From Cydia pomonella (Eukaryota; Arthropoda; Insecta; Lepidoptera; Tortricidae): DNA of 64,000 nucleotides. The notes under the pieces were generated by a model that was given only the letters and a program-made list of their open reading frames with translations, did no database searches and was not told where the DNA came from. The position numbers and the translations under genes are program-made. Shown here piece by piece: positions 33,100 to 44,056 of this stretch (position 1 is its first letter; each line of letters begins with the position of its first letter). Location: the NCBI RefSeq assembly GCF_033807575.1, contig NC_084713.1:16777389-16841388 (forward strand), given 5' to 3'.

Positions 33100-33890
33100 G
33101 GGTAGAGGTAAGTGGAACAATCTGTGTATGAAAAGTGTCCATCAAAAAACCTTTTATAGGTGGCGCCACAATACATCGCGAACAAATTTCTGACTTAAAT
33201 AAAGAAGAAAGTACCTGGGCGACCGAGCTTTGCTCGGTTATAACTATTTATTGTAATATGGTGGTCTATAGTTGATAATCTTAACTACATTTTTTTACTA
33301 AATTAAACTTGTCTAAAACAATAAAAATTAAAAAATTATATGTAAACTTGAACATATAATATTTATTTATTTATTTATTTAAGACTAATCTAGATAGATT
33401 GTATACCCCCAAAAACCCCCATATACCAAATTTCAGCGAAATCGTTAGAGCCGTTTCCGAGATCACAGAAATATATATACATATATATATAATTATATAT
33501 ATATACAAGAATTGCTCGTTTAAAGGTATAAGATAAATTACTGACAGCACACTTAACTCTGTCAATAATGTTCACGTCATGTCCTGCTAATCTGGCATCA
33601 CTGGAGAGATTTCGAACTATTATTTGCAGCTGCCAGCCTGGACACTTTTGCAACTATTCTTCCATAAGAGATCGTTCTCCTTACCTCTACCCTCCATACC
33701 TGATATGTTTAATAATATTTGCCTTTATACCTATACTCTCCTCCCACTCACTCTTTCCTCTCATTATTTGTCTTTACTCCTACCTACCTACCATCATACC
33801 TATTTAATTGTAGGACCCTTTCTTAAGGTAACTGACCTTGTAACATGAGACGCACTCTTTTATTAGAAATAAAAGTTAAAGAACCCTAAC
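33100..33890 (+). repeat. Interspersed repeat J, copy 1 (interrupted)
   Basis: GTGGCGCCACAATACATCGC at the left, then after an interruption TTTCGAACTATTATTTGCAG, GCTGCCAGCCTGGACACTTT and TCTCCTTACCTCTACCCTCC. The same blocks are contiguous at 38225-38455. Short pyrimidine-rich frames inside are not coding. Confidence 0.7.
33196..33545 (+). mobile_element. Insertion inside repeat J (Helitron-like candidate)
   Basis: Absent from the second copy of repeat J. Contains GACCGAGCTTTGCTCGGT (a hairpin), a (TTTA)n tract, TTCAGCGAAATCGTTAGAGC, an (AT)n run and the end ACAAGAATTGCTCGTTTAAA. CTGAC occurs on both sides. I recall this as a common lepidopteran repeat type; the superfamily is uncertain. Confidence 0.55.
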
Positions 33891-34038
33891 CCTTTACAGA
33901 CCTCTACAATTAGGCTTTTGACCTGGCCGTGTTCCCATCGCATATTGAGCAAAGGTGTGCCTTGCACTCATTCGAACCTGAATGACTGATGTGACCTGTT
34001 ATATCGGTACCGATCAATTAGAATGAGCTTAGAGAAAT

Positions 34039-34178
34039 GTGACCGCGGCGGCCGGCAAAACGTTCCACTTTGCCGTTATGGACGCCTTATATCAGGTTAT
34101 TCGTATAAAAATACAAGCAAATCTCGTCCTTAGCGTCGTGCAAGCGACAAAGTGGCACGTTTTGAAGGCCCCGGTCAC
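34039..34178. mobile_element. 140 bp palindromic MITE
   Basis: GTGACCGCGGCGGCCGGCAA at the left and CCCCGGTCAC at the right, with AAAACGTTCCACTTTG mirrored by CAAAGTGGCACGTTTT. Directly abuts the next element. Confidence 0.7.
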
Positions 34179-34394
34179 AAATAAGCAATCTTAGAATGCT
34201 CACTCAATACATGAGTTTTCTTACTTAATAATATTAAGTCGTGTGGGAGGTATGATAAAACGTATAATTAATAGGTTTGAAATTTACTTAAATCTTATTA
34301 CAAAAAGTTTTCGCAAAGCTCACTTAAAACTTATTACAAATGGATTTTTATATATATATGGGTGAGCACTCTATGCTTACTTATTTCTCTATGG
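34178..34394. mobile_element. MITE family H, copy 2
   Basis: AATAAGCAATCTTAGAATGC, TCACTCAATACATGAG at the left and GGGTGAGCACTCTATGCTTA at the right match the ends of 26673-27107. The middle is different and shorter. Confidence 0.65.
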
Positions 34395-35049
34395 AATATG
34401 TAAGAACATAAGTCTTATAAGTCAAAATTAGTTGAATACCAGTTCCAGGGAAACTGATTCGAATTTTATCCTAAAGATAAACTTTTAAAGAAAGACTTCA
34501 AAGAAACGACTTAAGCAACAAATATCCTTACCTAATAAAATTAGAAAACTTTCTTATACAGCCGGGCTAGTCCATGATTGGTTTGCTTGGGCGATCGACT
34601 CGCCTGTGATCGCTAACCATTCAGAATAACACCCACAGCTATAAAAGCGGTTGAAATGTGCCGAATATTGTATGAATTGCTTAAATTATAATCTCATTGT
34701 ATTAATTTCGGGAGAACAGCCTTAAGTTCATGGTAGTTTGAAACTTGATATGATAATAATTTAGCTAAGTAAATAGCAGGCTTTATCTGTTTACCACAAA
34801 ACTAATCATTTGTGGTGGTAGAAGAGTCGAGTCAGTTTATCTTATGGGGGAAATTTCTGTGTAAACTCTGTGTAGCTATTATAGTTGCTCGAGGGTTTGT
34901 ACGCATGTACCTATATAGATACAGAGAAAACAATTTGAGCTTTGTGCTGTACATGTTCAATATATTCCTAATATTAGTTAATATACTCTACACAGATCAC
35001 TTTCGTTCCACAACACAAAATAATTTATTTACAAATAAATATGATTATA
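34395..35049. other. No recognised feature
   Basis: A frame beginning at 34812 runs on to 35234, but its second half is antisense to the LINE relic and the first half resembles nothing. Confidence 0.4.
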
Positions 35050-35645
35050 ATATTCTTCTTCTAGCTAGCGTTACCTCGGCCTTTGCCAGGGTGCCCTTTC
35101 CTACTTGCCTTCATCCAATTTGCACGATTCTGGGCGTCCACTCGTGTGAGTCCGTTTACGCTCATATCTGCTTTCACGACATCGAGCCATCACTTTTTTG
35201 GTCTGCCGTGGGGTCGGGGGCCGTCAAGGGCTAGGTGAAGGCATATGTTTCCCACGTAGTCAATTGGCCTGCTACAAACGTGGCCGAAACACCGGAGGCG
35301 ACATTCTTGGAGCTTTTCCCCTACGTCACGGACTGCGAGGCTGCCACGGATGTACTCGTTGCGGATGCGGTCAGCGCGCGTTACGCCGCATATCCACCGC
35401 AGCGTCTTCATCTCTGTAACGCGAAGCTCCTGAACGTGCCTTCCAAGCACCGGCCACGTCTTGGCGATGGCGCCGTAAAGTAGGACTGGTCGAATAATGC
35501 ACTTATACACTAGCCCTTTGAGTCTAAGCGGTATTCTGCGATCGCAGATGACTCCTGTGACCTCCCGCCATTTAGACCAAGCCGCGCTGATTCGGGCGCG
35601 GATGTTGTGATCAATAGTCCCGGACTCATGCAGTACTGATTATTA
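35050..35645 (-). pseudogene. RTE-like LINE reverse transcriptase C-terminus
   Basis: Reading on the reverse strand: HESGTIDHNIRARISAAWSK, then ICDRRIPLRLKG and a one-base loss; the next frame (35510-35190) gives YKCIIRPVLLYGA, VQELRVTEMKTLRWICGVTR, GSLAVRDVGEKLQECRLRCF and GPRPHGRPKK. A TGA stop stands where an Arg codon (CGA) is expected, after which WLDVVKADMSVNGLTRVDA runs to a natural stop near the (GNAS) end. So one frameshift and one nonsense change break an otherwise clear RTE-like RT thumb and C-terminus. The catalytic motifs lie in the missing 5' part. Confidence 0.85.
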
Positions 35646-35705
35646 TAATATTATAAATAAATATTATTAATATTAGTTATTTTTAAATAATAGAGTAGGG
35701 CTAAG

Positions 35706-35820
35706 ATGGTCGGCTCTTTATCATTTGTCACCATGGCTGTCACGTTCTAACAGATATGTAAGCGCGAATGTGACGGGTATAGTGACAAGTGATTAAAATG
35801 GAACCATGCTGCCACCGCTG
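35706..35820. mobile_element. MITE family L, copy 1
   Basis: GTCACCATGGCTGTCACGTT, GTGACGGGTATAGTGACAAG and AATGGAACCATGCTGCCACC; colinear with 47078-47192. Palindromic, non-coding. Confidence 0.6.
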
Positions 35821-36015
35821 ATTATTACTGCCGACCGCATTACAGCAATGTAGCCGGCAGAATTATCGCGCCGCATTACTGCCTTAAAGGTAGCGTTCGA
35901 GTTCAGACTACACCAGCATTACTGTAGCAGTATTGCAACACGACATTACTGCCGACGATAATGTTGATGTAGTTTAATCTTAACGGTACCTTAATGCTGG
36001 TGTAGTATGTATCTG
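35821..36015. mobile_element. MITE family M, copy 1
   Basis: CACGACATTACTGCCGAC (35939-35956) has its exact inverse at 48850-48867. CTACACCAGCATTACTG and AATGCTGGTGTAGT form inverted arms. Rich in GCAGTAATG-type motifs. Confidence 0.6.
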
Positions 36016-36189
36016 GATGGTGCTGTCAACTGACAATTCTATTTATTGCTACTGTCTGTACTCGTACTTCATAGTTTTTTCTGCTATCGCTATGTTAAAA
36101 CTTTTGAAGCTTTTATGTTAACTACGAGTATTCCTCTCGCGTCAAATGATGATCCCTATGACAGTTCTCTCAAGTTTTTTTTGGTTGGG

Positions 36190-36480
36190 TATAATAAAAA
36201 AAAATCCTAGCCTGTTTGCGTATCCCACTGCTGGGCAAAGGCTTCTTCCCTTGATTTCCACGACTCCTGATTTGGTGTTGCCTCCAGTTAGTTGTTCAGG
36301 AAGCTGTCCAGATCTTGGGCCTGACCCGTCCACATCCCTCTACCGGCATCCACTTGGTGGCTAAGTGACCGGTCCTGTTCCATTTGAGCCTACGTCAGCA
36401 ATTCGGGTTTGAGAACGCAGCGTGGCGTTTCTTATGCGATCAGCTAGAATGCTGCGCTCCATAGGGCGTTAGCAAACCTT
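36190..36480 (-). pseudogene. LINE polyprotein C-terminal relic
   Basis: On the reverse strand an upstream piece reads ILADRIRNATLRSQTRIADV, and the end reads SREEAFAQQWDTQTG before a stop at 36207-36209. The join between them is disrupted. Such RT-end segments (TLRSKT..., ...QQWxxxG) occur at the C-termini of several insect LINE clades. No RT palm present. Confidence 0.65.
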
Positions 36481-37508
36481 CAGTTTGGACTTCTGTAAGA
36501 AAAAAAAAGGATTTTTTTTTACCATAATTTTATTACTTAATTATTACATTACTTAATAAATGAATGTGATATTCAAAAAATGTCTTTAATCATTTTACGT
36601 GACAGCTACTACATATAAAAATGAAAACGTCACAGCGACCATCATTCCATGCGATAAGCAAAAAAGAAACAATCTCATAATGCTTAACATGTTATTATGT
36701 AAATTAAATCACAGCTTGCGAAAACTGTGAAGGCGGGAGCATATTCAGTACAAAAATGCTTGTGCCGCACAGTGCCGCACACTGGTGGAATCCCGACTTG
36801 AGATGACAACATAAACATTTTTACTTGACAAGCTTAACCTCGCAGAAACGGAGGCGTGGACCGAAAACATTCGAATAAATTCATATTTTCGCCCAAAACA
36901 TGCAATATCAGTCTAAACTCGCGTGCTTCACACACGTGGCACTCGAAACTACCCAGACACAATAAAGTGAGAATAAAATTGCGAATTTATTGTCTTCTCT
37001 GTTGAATAATGCATAGTAGAGTGACGGTAGATGAATGCCGGCAGCTTATTTGAATAAAGTTCCTTCCTGAAATAAGAAGAACGTATGCGCAATGATTCAA
37101 TTTACCAGGAAGAATCCTATCGACGCATAGTATGCATTGCAGGTCATGGCTTACCTGTAAGTATATATAACTTCGCAATATAAGAACCCACTATATTTAT
37201 GTCAGAAGCACATCTCTCGACACGAATTCCATATCGTCGGATATGAACATCCGACCACAATGACATTTTAACATAATGGTAATAAATTTTATCATAAAAC
37301 AAAGGTTATTTCTACAGAATACTTTATTTGGTTATAATTATGACTTTATATTTTAAACTACTTTTGATGATTTGGGATAAAGCAATAACGAGGTGCAAGG
37401 TTGTACTGATCAATCGTTAGTCAGCTAAAAATACTTATACGTTGTGGATTTTAGTTAATAAAGGCTCCATTCCAAACGGTGTGGGTGTCAATGCGTAAGT
37501 ACCAGGGC
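36481..37508. other. No recognised feature
   Basis: No coding-like frame or repeat identified. Confidence 0.4.
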
Positions 37509-37510
37509 TA

Positions 37511-37725
37511 GGGTCAACCATCTATTACTGGCCACCCTCCAATTACTGGCCTCCTTATACTAAAATGGCTAAAATAAGAATTCTATTTATTTATTTACAC
37601 AATTCAAGTAAACTAAATAACTATCGTTCTGATGATTAACTTAGATTGTGTGATTATTAAACAGAATCCCTTTTAGTATAAGGTGGCCAGTAATTGGAGG
37701 GTGGCCAGTAATAGACGGTTTACCC
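37511..37725. mobile_element. TA-flanked MITE with ~54 bp inverted repeats
   Basis: The left arm GGGTCAACCATCTATTACTG...CCAATTACTGGCC is mirrored by the right arm (GGCCAGTAATTGGAGGGTGG...TTTACCC) with only a few differences. TA flanks at 37509-37510 and 37726-37727. Each arm contains the motif ATTACTGGCC twice. 215 bp, non-coding. Confidence 0.85.
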
Positions 37726-38224
37726 TATAACCGGGAAAATCGAAGTTCGTCAATTGCGGGCACTTTTCTCTGTCACTCTAATTACGTCTTAGTGAGAGTA
37801 GAAGAGAAAGATCCCCGCAATTTGCAAAATTCGGTTTTCGCGGTAGGCCCCCTGTTACTTAAACTAAGTACGTCGTCTTTCATTTAGATGTACTACGGCT
37901 ACCACGAGTTTGCCACTTCTGCAGTTTGCTCGTACTGGCATATTAGTGCGAGATGTGTAGAAAGTAAGTTACGCAGACGTTCGCGAATATGTCAGATTGA
38001 CACTGATAAGACAGTCCTGGTAAGGCTATACGGTCTTATAAAAGTATTACTTAAAAGGCCGCTTTTCAGCTGGTTTAAGTTGTATGCTATTTTTAAGCTG
38101 AAATATATCTAGATAAAGATGACGTAACACACAGACCACTTCAACTATCAGACTACCACACATAAGCTCCCTTACAAATTTAGTATGGTCAGTGGGGGGG
38201 GGAAACTGCAGCGTTTGAGCGTTC

Positions 38225-38455
38225 TCGTGTATCCATCAAAAAATCTTAAATAGGTGGCGCCACAATACATCGCGAACAAAATTTTCTATATAATAAATTG
38301 ACAACACACTTCACTCCATCAATAACGTCTAAGTTACCCTATACCCTAGCGCCAACGGAGACATTTCGAACTATTATTTACAGCTGCCAGCTGGACACTT
38401 TAGCAACATTTCTTCCATAAGAAATTGTTCTCCTTACCTATACCCTCCATAGCTA
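38225..38455 (+). repeat. Interspersed repeat J, copy 2 (uninterrupted)
   Basis: GTGGCGCCACAATACATCGC runs directly into ACAACACACTTCACTCCATC and TTTCGAACTATTATTTACAG, showing the structure without the insertion found at 33196-33545. Confidence 0.7.
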
Positions 38456-38653
38456 CGAGCAATTGGTTGGCAGGATATGACGTTCCTTTGCGTGCACAAC
38501 CACAAATAAGATAATCACTTGAGAAACATGATTCGTCCCTGAGTCGCTGTCAAACTTCTGTTTTGTAGGAAGTTTCCATTCTGAAGGGTAGTACTATTAT
38601 TTACGACTATTCCGTGATTTATTTAAGCTGCGCCCACAATTACGACCACCCGC

Positions 38654-38787
38654 GTAGCCAACATACCAATCGTTAACGCTCCATAGAGAACAGAACGCAT
38701 CTGTCACTGTCGCACTAATATCGAAGAGTGATAAAGAGAGATGACTACGCTACGATACGGAGTGTTAACGATTGGCATGTTGGCTAC
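38654..38787. mobile_element. Palindromic MITE, family A, copy 3
   Basis: GTAGCCAACATACCAATCGT is mirrored by ACGATTGGCATGTTGGCTAC at the right end with one mismatch; 134 bp. The cleanest termini of the three copies. Confidence 0.8.
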
Positions 38788-39159
38788 CGGGTAGTACTTG
38801 CAACAGTGAAATAGCACCTATAAGTGGTTAGCTCATGCTCTTTGTAAACGCTTTATAATGCGATCTCTGTACTTCACAAACTACACACATGACGTCACAA
38901 CGTAACATGTCGTCGTTTGTATTTCTCCCACTACGCACTTCGCAATAGGTGATAACTTGCAATTAAAACACTCGAATACGAATCACAGTTTTATTTCCCC
39001 AACTTCACTTTACAAAATCCAACAGTGTAATGAATCATGACAAATGTCAAACTACCTCTTATATTAAAATATCGATACCGCCAAATTAGTAAGTCGGGAA
39101 TCAATCGAGCTACTAATAAAATTAAATATAAATGGCTAACTTTGGTGTCTTACTAGCGG

Positions 39160-39322
39160 CTCGATCTGAAAAATACCGTACGATACGTCAAAGATTGGGT
39201 CTAAATACGATGTGGATCGGATAAATCAGTGTCAAAATTGACGTAGTGAGTGATAACCGATCCATATCGTATCTAGATTTCACATACTATCTTAAAATTC
39301 GAATCGGACCGTGAGACTTTCT
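39160..39322. mobile_element. MITE family O, copy 1
   Basis: GATACGTC...GATGTGGATCGG on the left and CCGATCCATATCGTATCTAG on the right are inverted, with ATTCGAATCGGACCGTGAG at the end. The inner GTGTCAAAATTGACG is itself a hairpin. Confidence 0.6.
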
Positions 39323-39711
39323 GAAAACACACTTCTGTGTCATTAAAAAAGTCGCTCTGCTCTGACTTTTACACGTACTCGTTCGCTTTCACGCTTATAT
39401 AAATTCGTAAAATAATGTCTGGGGTCGGAAAAGAAGTAGTTGTACATTGAACAATAGAAGGGTTGACACGGAACCGTCCAGGCTATAAATCACTTCGCAT
39501 TATGTATCACAAATAACACATGGGTGGTGATGATTTATTTTTCGTTCAACGTGGCCAGAAACTCACGCGAGAGAAAAACTCACCGAATGATAACGTGAGT
39601 CAAAATATTTTGTGTCTGGGCTATCGAATAAAATGGCATACAATAATTCACTCTCTTTAAACGAACATTGACACGACACATCACCGACTCATCGTAAAAC
39701 AGTGCGTACTC

Positions 39712-40150
39712 GTATTGTTAATAAAGGCTCGGCTTGACTCCTTGGCGCTGCGTAGAGATGTGGCCGCGTTCTGCATTTTCTATCACATGTATAACGGGGA
39801 GTGCTCCGAGGAATTGTTCGGATTAATCCCTGCCGCTTCTTTTCGCCATTGCCGTACGCGACATTTTCATCCTCACCACTTAAATGGTTGGCAGTCCTCA
39901 ACTGTGCGTTTCTCCAGAAACTTCCTGCCTCGCACAGCTAAACTGTTGCATGAACAGTCGCCTGCGGTATTTCCGGACCGATACGACCTTCAAACCTTCA
40001 AGAAAAGAGCGTACTCCCATCTTAAATGCCGGCAACTCACTTACAACCCCTCTGGTATTACAGGTGTCCATGGGCGGTGGTAATCGCTTACCATCAGGTG
40101 ATCCATCTGCTCGTTTGCCTCCTGTATCACAAACAAATAAAATGAAATAA
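39712..40150 (+). pseudogene. CR1/jockey-group LINE 3' end with C-terminal ORF
   Basis: The 122-codon open frame (39715-40083) carries KARLDSLALRRDVAAFCIFY, ELFGLIPAASFRH, FSRNFLPRTAKLL, VFPDRYDLQTFKKRAYSHL and a GVHGRW end with a natural stop. After it comes a short 3' UTR with GCTTACCATCAGGTGATCC and TGCTCGTTTGCC, then an A-rich end. Small in-frame losses are likely around RTRHFHPHH. It is 5'-truncated: the endonuclease and RT palm are absent. The preserved 3' end suggests an ordinary truncated target-primed insertion. Confidence 0.85.
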
Positions 40151-41104
40151 AGATTATCTGGTCAAAACCTTCCTGATATCAGGGGCTGGCGCTCCTGCAT
40201 AGTGCAGTGAAAATTGCTGAAATTACCTCTATGTATTGAATGTATATTACCTCTATGTAGCGAAATCGTATTACGTACAAAGGTCGCGAACTAGGAACTT
40301 GCTGGCCACGTGTGAAATAAAGGGCCGAGCGAAGAGAGGCCATTTTATGAACACAAGGCCGTACAACGGCAATGTCGTACGAAAATTCATTGCTGGCACG
40401 CTTCGAGTTATGACGAGCGTTGAAAAAACCCGGAATAAGACGGGAAAATTTCAAATCGGGTCGTATTTATAAAGTTATTTTCGAAAAAAAGCAATGAAAT
40501 TTTCGGTTACATTACTTCCGAAAAAGCTAATAAAGCCGAAAAAAACATTTTGTTTCCTTATTTTTCAAGATACTTAATTAGGAATTTATACAGGGTAGGT
40601 TAAGGTTGCAGGTCTAATGTGATCGTTTCTGGCGTTGACTTTGACACCGTCATCACTCATCAGTGGCATTGTGTATGACGTATTTAGTTTTTCTGAATAA
40701 AACTGGAAAAACAACGAAATTTTGTGAAATTCCCGAAAAACATTTCATTTTTCCGGAACTTTCATCCCTAGTCATGACGATATTTTCACGCATGTTTGGG
40801 AAAACTATAATTCTGCCACTACCTACTTGTTTTGTGCAATAAAGCACTCTTTATTCACTAACTTTCTGCCATATCTTCTGAATGGGAAAACATGTCAATT
40901 TATAATTATGATTCACTATGGCTACACTCTACAGGCCGTGTTAAAAACTACAGTGCGTGTGGCTGATTAATAGTTCTATTGTTTATTATGTAAATCCATC
41001 AAACGGGATTACATCAAAATCTGAAGGCTCTAATAATAATTTCTATTTCAACATTAATTATTGTTTCATATTCAGATTATCGAAGCAGCTGAAGTGAATT
41101 ATGT
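40151..41104. other. No recognised gene
   Basis: A 78-codon frame (40236-40472) and its antisense do not resemble a family. ATTTCATTTTTCCGGAAC-like text around 40740-40770 hints at an old repeat. Confidence 0.4.
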
Positions 41105-42240
41105 GATAGCTGTTGCCCGCGACTTCGTACGCGTGGATTTTTATGTCGGTGGTTATATATTCTTGTATATTAGCGTATTGGAATATTATGCAGCAAAAGA
41201 TAGCAGTAGGGACGGTTAATCAATTGTTAATTATTATACAACGCCTAAGATTTGTTTGTCCCAACCAACGAAGTTTCAAGCCCCTAACTGAAAAAAATGT
41301 TCTCGATATAATCCCTCTCAGACCCCTTATAAGACTTTCAAGTCCACTATTTATTTAAAATAATGTTCGCTCCCGATGCAAACTTTCAACCGTTTTTCAT
41401 CGAATTAGGAGATTAATCCAAAATTTCAATCCATTTTAACTCCCTTAGGGAATACATTTCTAAACAGACTGAAATCACTTTTCTTGTTTTCTATTATTGT
41501 GTCTTTTTACGACATTTCAAGTTCACTATTTACAAACATTTTCGTTCCTGATACAAACTTTCAACACTTTTTTGACCAACTCAGGAAATTAATTTTCAAC
41601 AACAGTTAAATTAGTTTTCGTCTATTTTAATATAATGCCCTTTTACTCATACTCATACTCATAAAGTCAATTTACATGTCAAAATAAAATTAGTACTAAA
41701 TTAAAGTTAAAACTAACTTAAAAATTAAAATTACAATAAAAATGAAAACAAAGCCTTTTACCAAGGATCAAGTTCCTAGCTTACTTTCACAGGACAATTT
41801 CTAGCTTATTTTAGTAGTGTTATATTAAGTATGCCTTTCTTAAATGGTTTAAAGCATTATTTGTACTGGATTTAAACTTCCGACCACTTTTTAACCCTTT
41901 TAGAGGATGAATTATTAAAAATGCTGAAGTTACTTTTCTTATATTCTAATAAATTAAAGACCTTTAAACAAAGATTCAAGTCCCGCTCTCATAAAAATGT
42001 TTGATCTCCATACAAATATTCAACCCCCTTTTCACCACCTTGGTGGATGAATTTTCAAAAACTTTCTTCTCTTTAATAAAATACCTTTTAACCAAATTTC
42101 ATGTTCCCAGATTAAAATAAAATGTGAACCTTTTACGTTTCTTGTATTCTAATAATATGCCCACATAGAAAGTTTCAAGTCTCTTATTTAAAAAAAAAAT
42201 TGATCTCCATACAAACTTTCAACTCGTTTTTCACAATTTT

Positions 42241-42571
42241 TAGGGTTCCGTACCCAAAGGGTCAAACGGGACCCTATTACTGAGACGCCGCTGTCCGATC
42301 GTCCGTCCGTCCGTCCGTCCGTTCGTCTGTTACCAGGCTGAATCTCATGAACTGTGATAGTTAGCCAGTTGAAATTTCTTCAGATTATGTATTTCTGTTG
42401 CCGCTATAACAACAAATACTAAAAACAGAATAAAATAAGTATTTCTTTCCAATCTCGAGGTTTTCATCCCATCACCGAAGTTAAGCGACGTCAGGCGGGG
42501 TCAGTACTTGGACGGGTGACCGTTTTTATAGATAATGATACGGAATCGTTCCAGTGCGAGTACGAGTGCGA
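42241..42571 (+). mobile_element. GGTTCCGTA-family repeat carrying a 5S rRNA segment, copy B
   Basis: Starts TAGGGTTCCGTACCCAAAGG, has GTCCGTCCGTCCGTCCGTTC, the same body as 27755-28056 (GATAGTTAGCCAGTTGAAAT, TTGCCGCTATAACAACAAAT), a 5S-like module and a partly decayed GTGCGAG-rich end. It is inserted within the tandem array of the host repeat. Confidence 0.75.
42457..42522 (+). pseudogene. 5S rRNA-derived segment, partial
   Basis: 66 bp module matching 27931-27996 with a few changes (GTTAAGCGACGTCAGGCG, GGGTCAGTACTTGGACGGGT, GACCG). The 5S ends are missing. Confidence 0.7.
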
Positions 42572-43377
42572 GATAAGTCTTTATACAAAGATTTAAGCCC
42601 CGCACGCAAAAAAATGTTTGATCCGTACAATATTTCAACCCCTTTTTCACCACCTTGGGGAAATAATTTTCAAAAACAAAGAAAACAGTTTTCTTTCATT
42701 TTAATAAAATTCCTTTTTACAAAATTTCAAGTTCCTAACTCAAAATAAAACTTGAACCCCATACAAACTTTCGTGTCTTTTTTAACCCCTTTTGAGGGTT
42801 AAATTTTCAAAACCGTTGAAATAACTTTTATTTGTAATCAACTATTATGCCTTCATAAGAAGTTTCAAAGAATTTGTAATTTATTCCAACTTTCTACCCC
42901 TTTTTAATCCTATTAGCGGATCAATTTAAAAAACGCTGATATTACTTTTCTTGTGTTTTAATAATATTATTAATGCAAACTTGAAACATGGGCATCTACA
43001 CAGTTTCAAGTCCTGCATTCAAAAAAAATTTTGAACCCCATACAAACTTTCAACCCCTTTTTTACCACCTTAAGGGATGAATTTGCAAAAAAGCTGAAAT
43101 TCGTTTTTTATATATTTTAATATTTTATCTTTTTACGAAGTTTCGAATTCCTAGCATAAAATAAAACTTGAACCCCATACAAACTTTCATCCCCTTTTTA
43201 ACTCCCTTAAGGGTTGAATTTCTCAAAATCCATTCTAAGCTCTTGTACACTTTATAAATGCAACCTAGTGTTTAAATTTCAACTTCTAGCATTTGTAGTT
43301 TCGGCTCTGCGTTGATGAATCAGTCAATCAGTCAGGACACGTGCATTTATATATATAGATAGATAGATTAGTATATT

Positions 43378-43680
43378 ACGGTGCACGTGCTAAAAATAGG
43401 AAGGGAGTGTTTTAAATCGACACGAGTTGCAAATTATTTATTCGCACATGTATCGTACAACGTTTTACAGTACATATGGCTCTTTAAAATTTCGACATCG
43501 TTACGTTGCTAATTATCGCACTAGTGCGGTAAAGTAGCACCATAATATGTACATACTGTAATAATAGTTATTTACGATACAAGTGCGAAAAATAGGAAAT
43601 TCGTAGCGAGTGGCGATAAATTAAAACACGACCGAAGGGAATGTTTTAGATCGACACGAGTTACAGTTTTAACATCGAAT
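43378..43680. repeat. Family E, two partial copies
   Basis: The first part (to about 43555) has GGGAGTGTTTTAAATCGACA, CGAGTTGC, CACATGTATCGTACAACG and TTTTACAGTACATATGGC. The second (about 43565-43680) has CGATACAAGTGCGAAAAATA, GGAAATTCG and AAACACGACCGAAGGG. Together they hold the modules of 62305-62530 in rearranged order. Confidence 0.65.
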
Positions 43681-43732
43681 AATTGCACCAAAACGTGCTG
43701 GGCTTGTAGGCACTTATTCGCCAGTTTATTGA

Positions 43733-44056
43733 AGTAAGCTACCAACACGCACGCAGGCGCACGCGCAGGCGCCGGTCGCGCGCGCTCACGCACTGCTCAA
43801 CTCCCTGCTCGAGGCGCAGCCACAGTGCGATTTGTTTGTGGGTGCGATGGGGCGAGTGATAATGGAATGCAAGAGGATATTAGAAAGAGAGATGCCTGGG
43901 AGTACTATACCGTTATGAATTCCTGTGTCTTAGCTGCTCATGTGTTATTGCTTTATAATGTTAATGCTTTATGTTGTTAATGTGTTCTAATTTGTGCCGA
44001 TTTGGCATTAGCTGTAAGGTGCAATTTGTTATTTGAAATAAATAAATAAATAAACA
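43733..44056 (+). pseudogene. Probable LINE ORF C-terminus with 3' tail
   Basis: An open frame (43733-43918) without its own start reads HALLNSLLEAQPQCDLFVGA, then MGRVIMECKRILEREMPGST and stops. It is GC-rich at its 5' end (Arg/Ala/Pro) and turns AT-rich after the stop. The following UTR ends in (AAAT)n at about 44037-44056. The coding-like composition plus a LINE-type tail suggests the last ~60 residues of a retrotransposon ORF, but I do not recognise the family; a host terminal exon is an alternative. Confidence 0.4.

Larger units (their letters stand above)
41105..43370 (+). mobile_element. Composite repeat with ~10 decayed ~150 bp tandem units
   Basis: Begins TGTTGCCCGCGACTTCGTAC and ends TTCGGCTCTGCGTTGATG, AATCAGTCAATCAGTCAG and TATATATATAGATAGATAGA, ends I recall from a common lepidopteran repeat. 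Between them a unit of the type TACAAACTTTCAACCCCTTT / TTCACCACCTT / GGATGAATTTTCAAAAA recurs about every 120-200 bp (near 41380, 41550, 41865, 42015, 42210, 42620, 42765, 42885, 43045, 43185). A 5S-bearing repeat is inserted at 42241-42571. Confidence 0.7.

Noticed and set aside
34812..35234. 140-codon forward open frame
   Set aside because: Its second half is antisense to the RTE-like LINE relic (35050-35645, reverse strand) and the first half resembles no family.
41270..43260. CRISPR array (regularly spaced repeats)
   Set aside because: Units are contiguous, diverged and lack unique spacers; this is an eukaryotic tandem repeat within an interspersed element.
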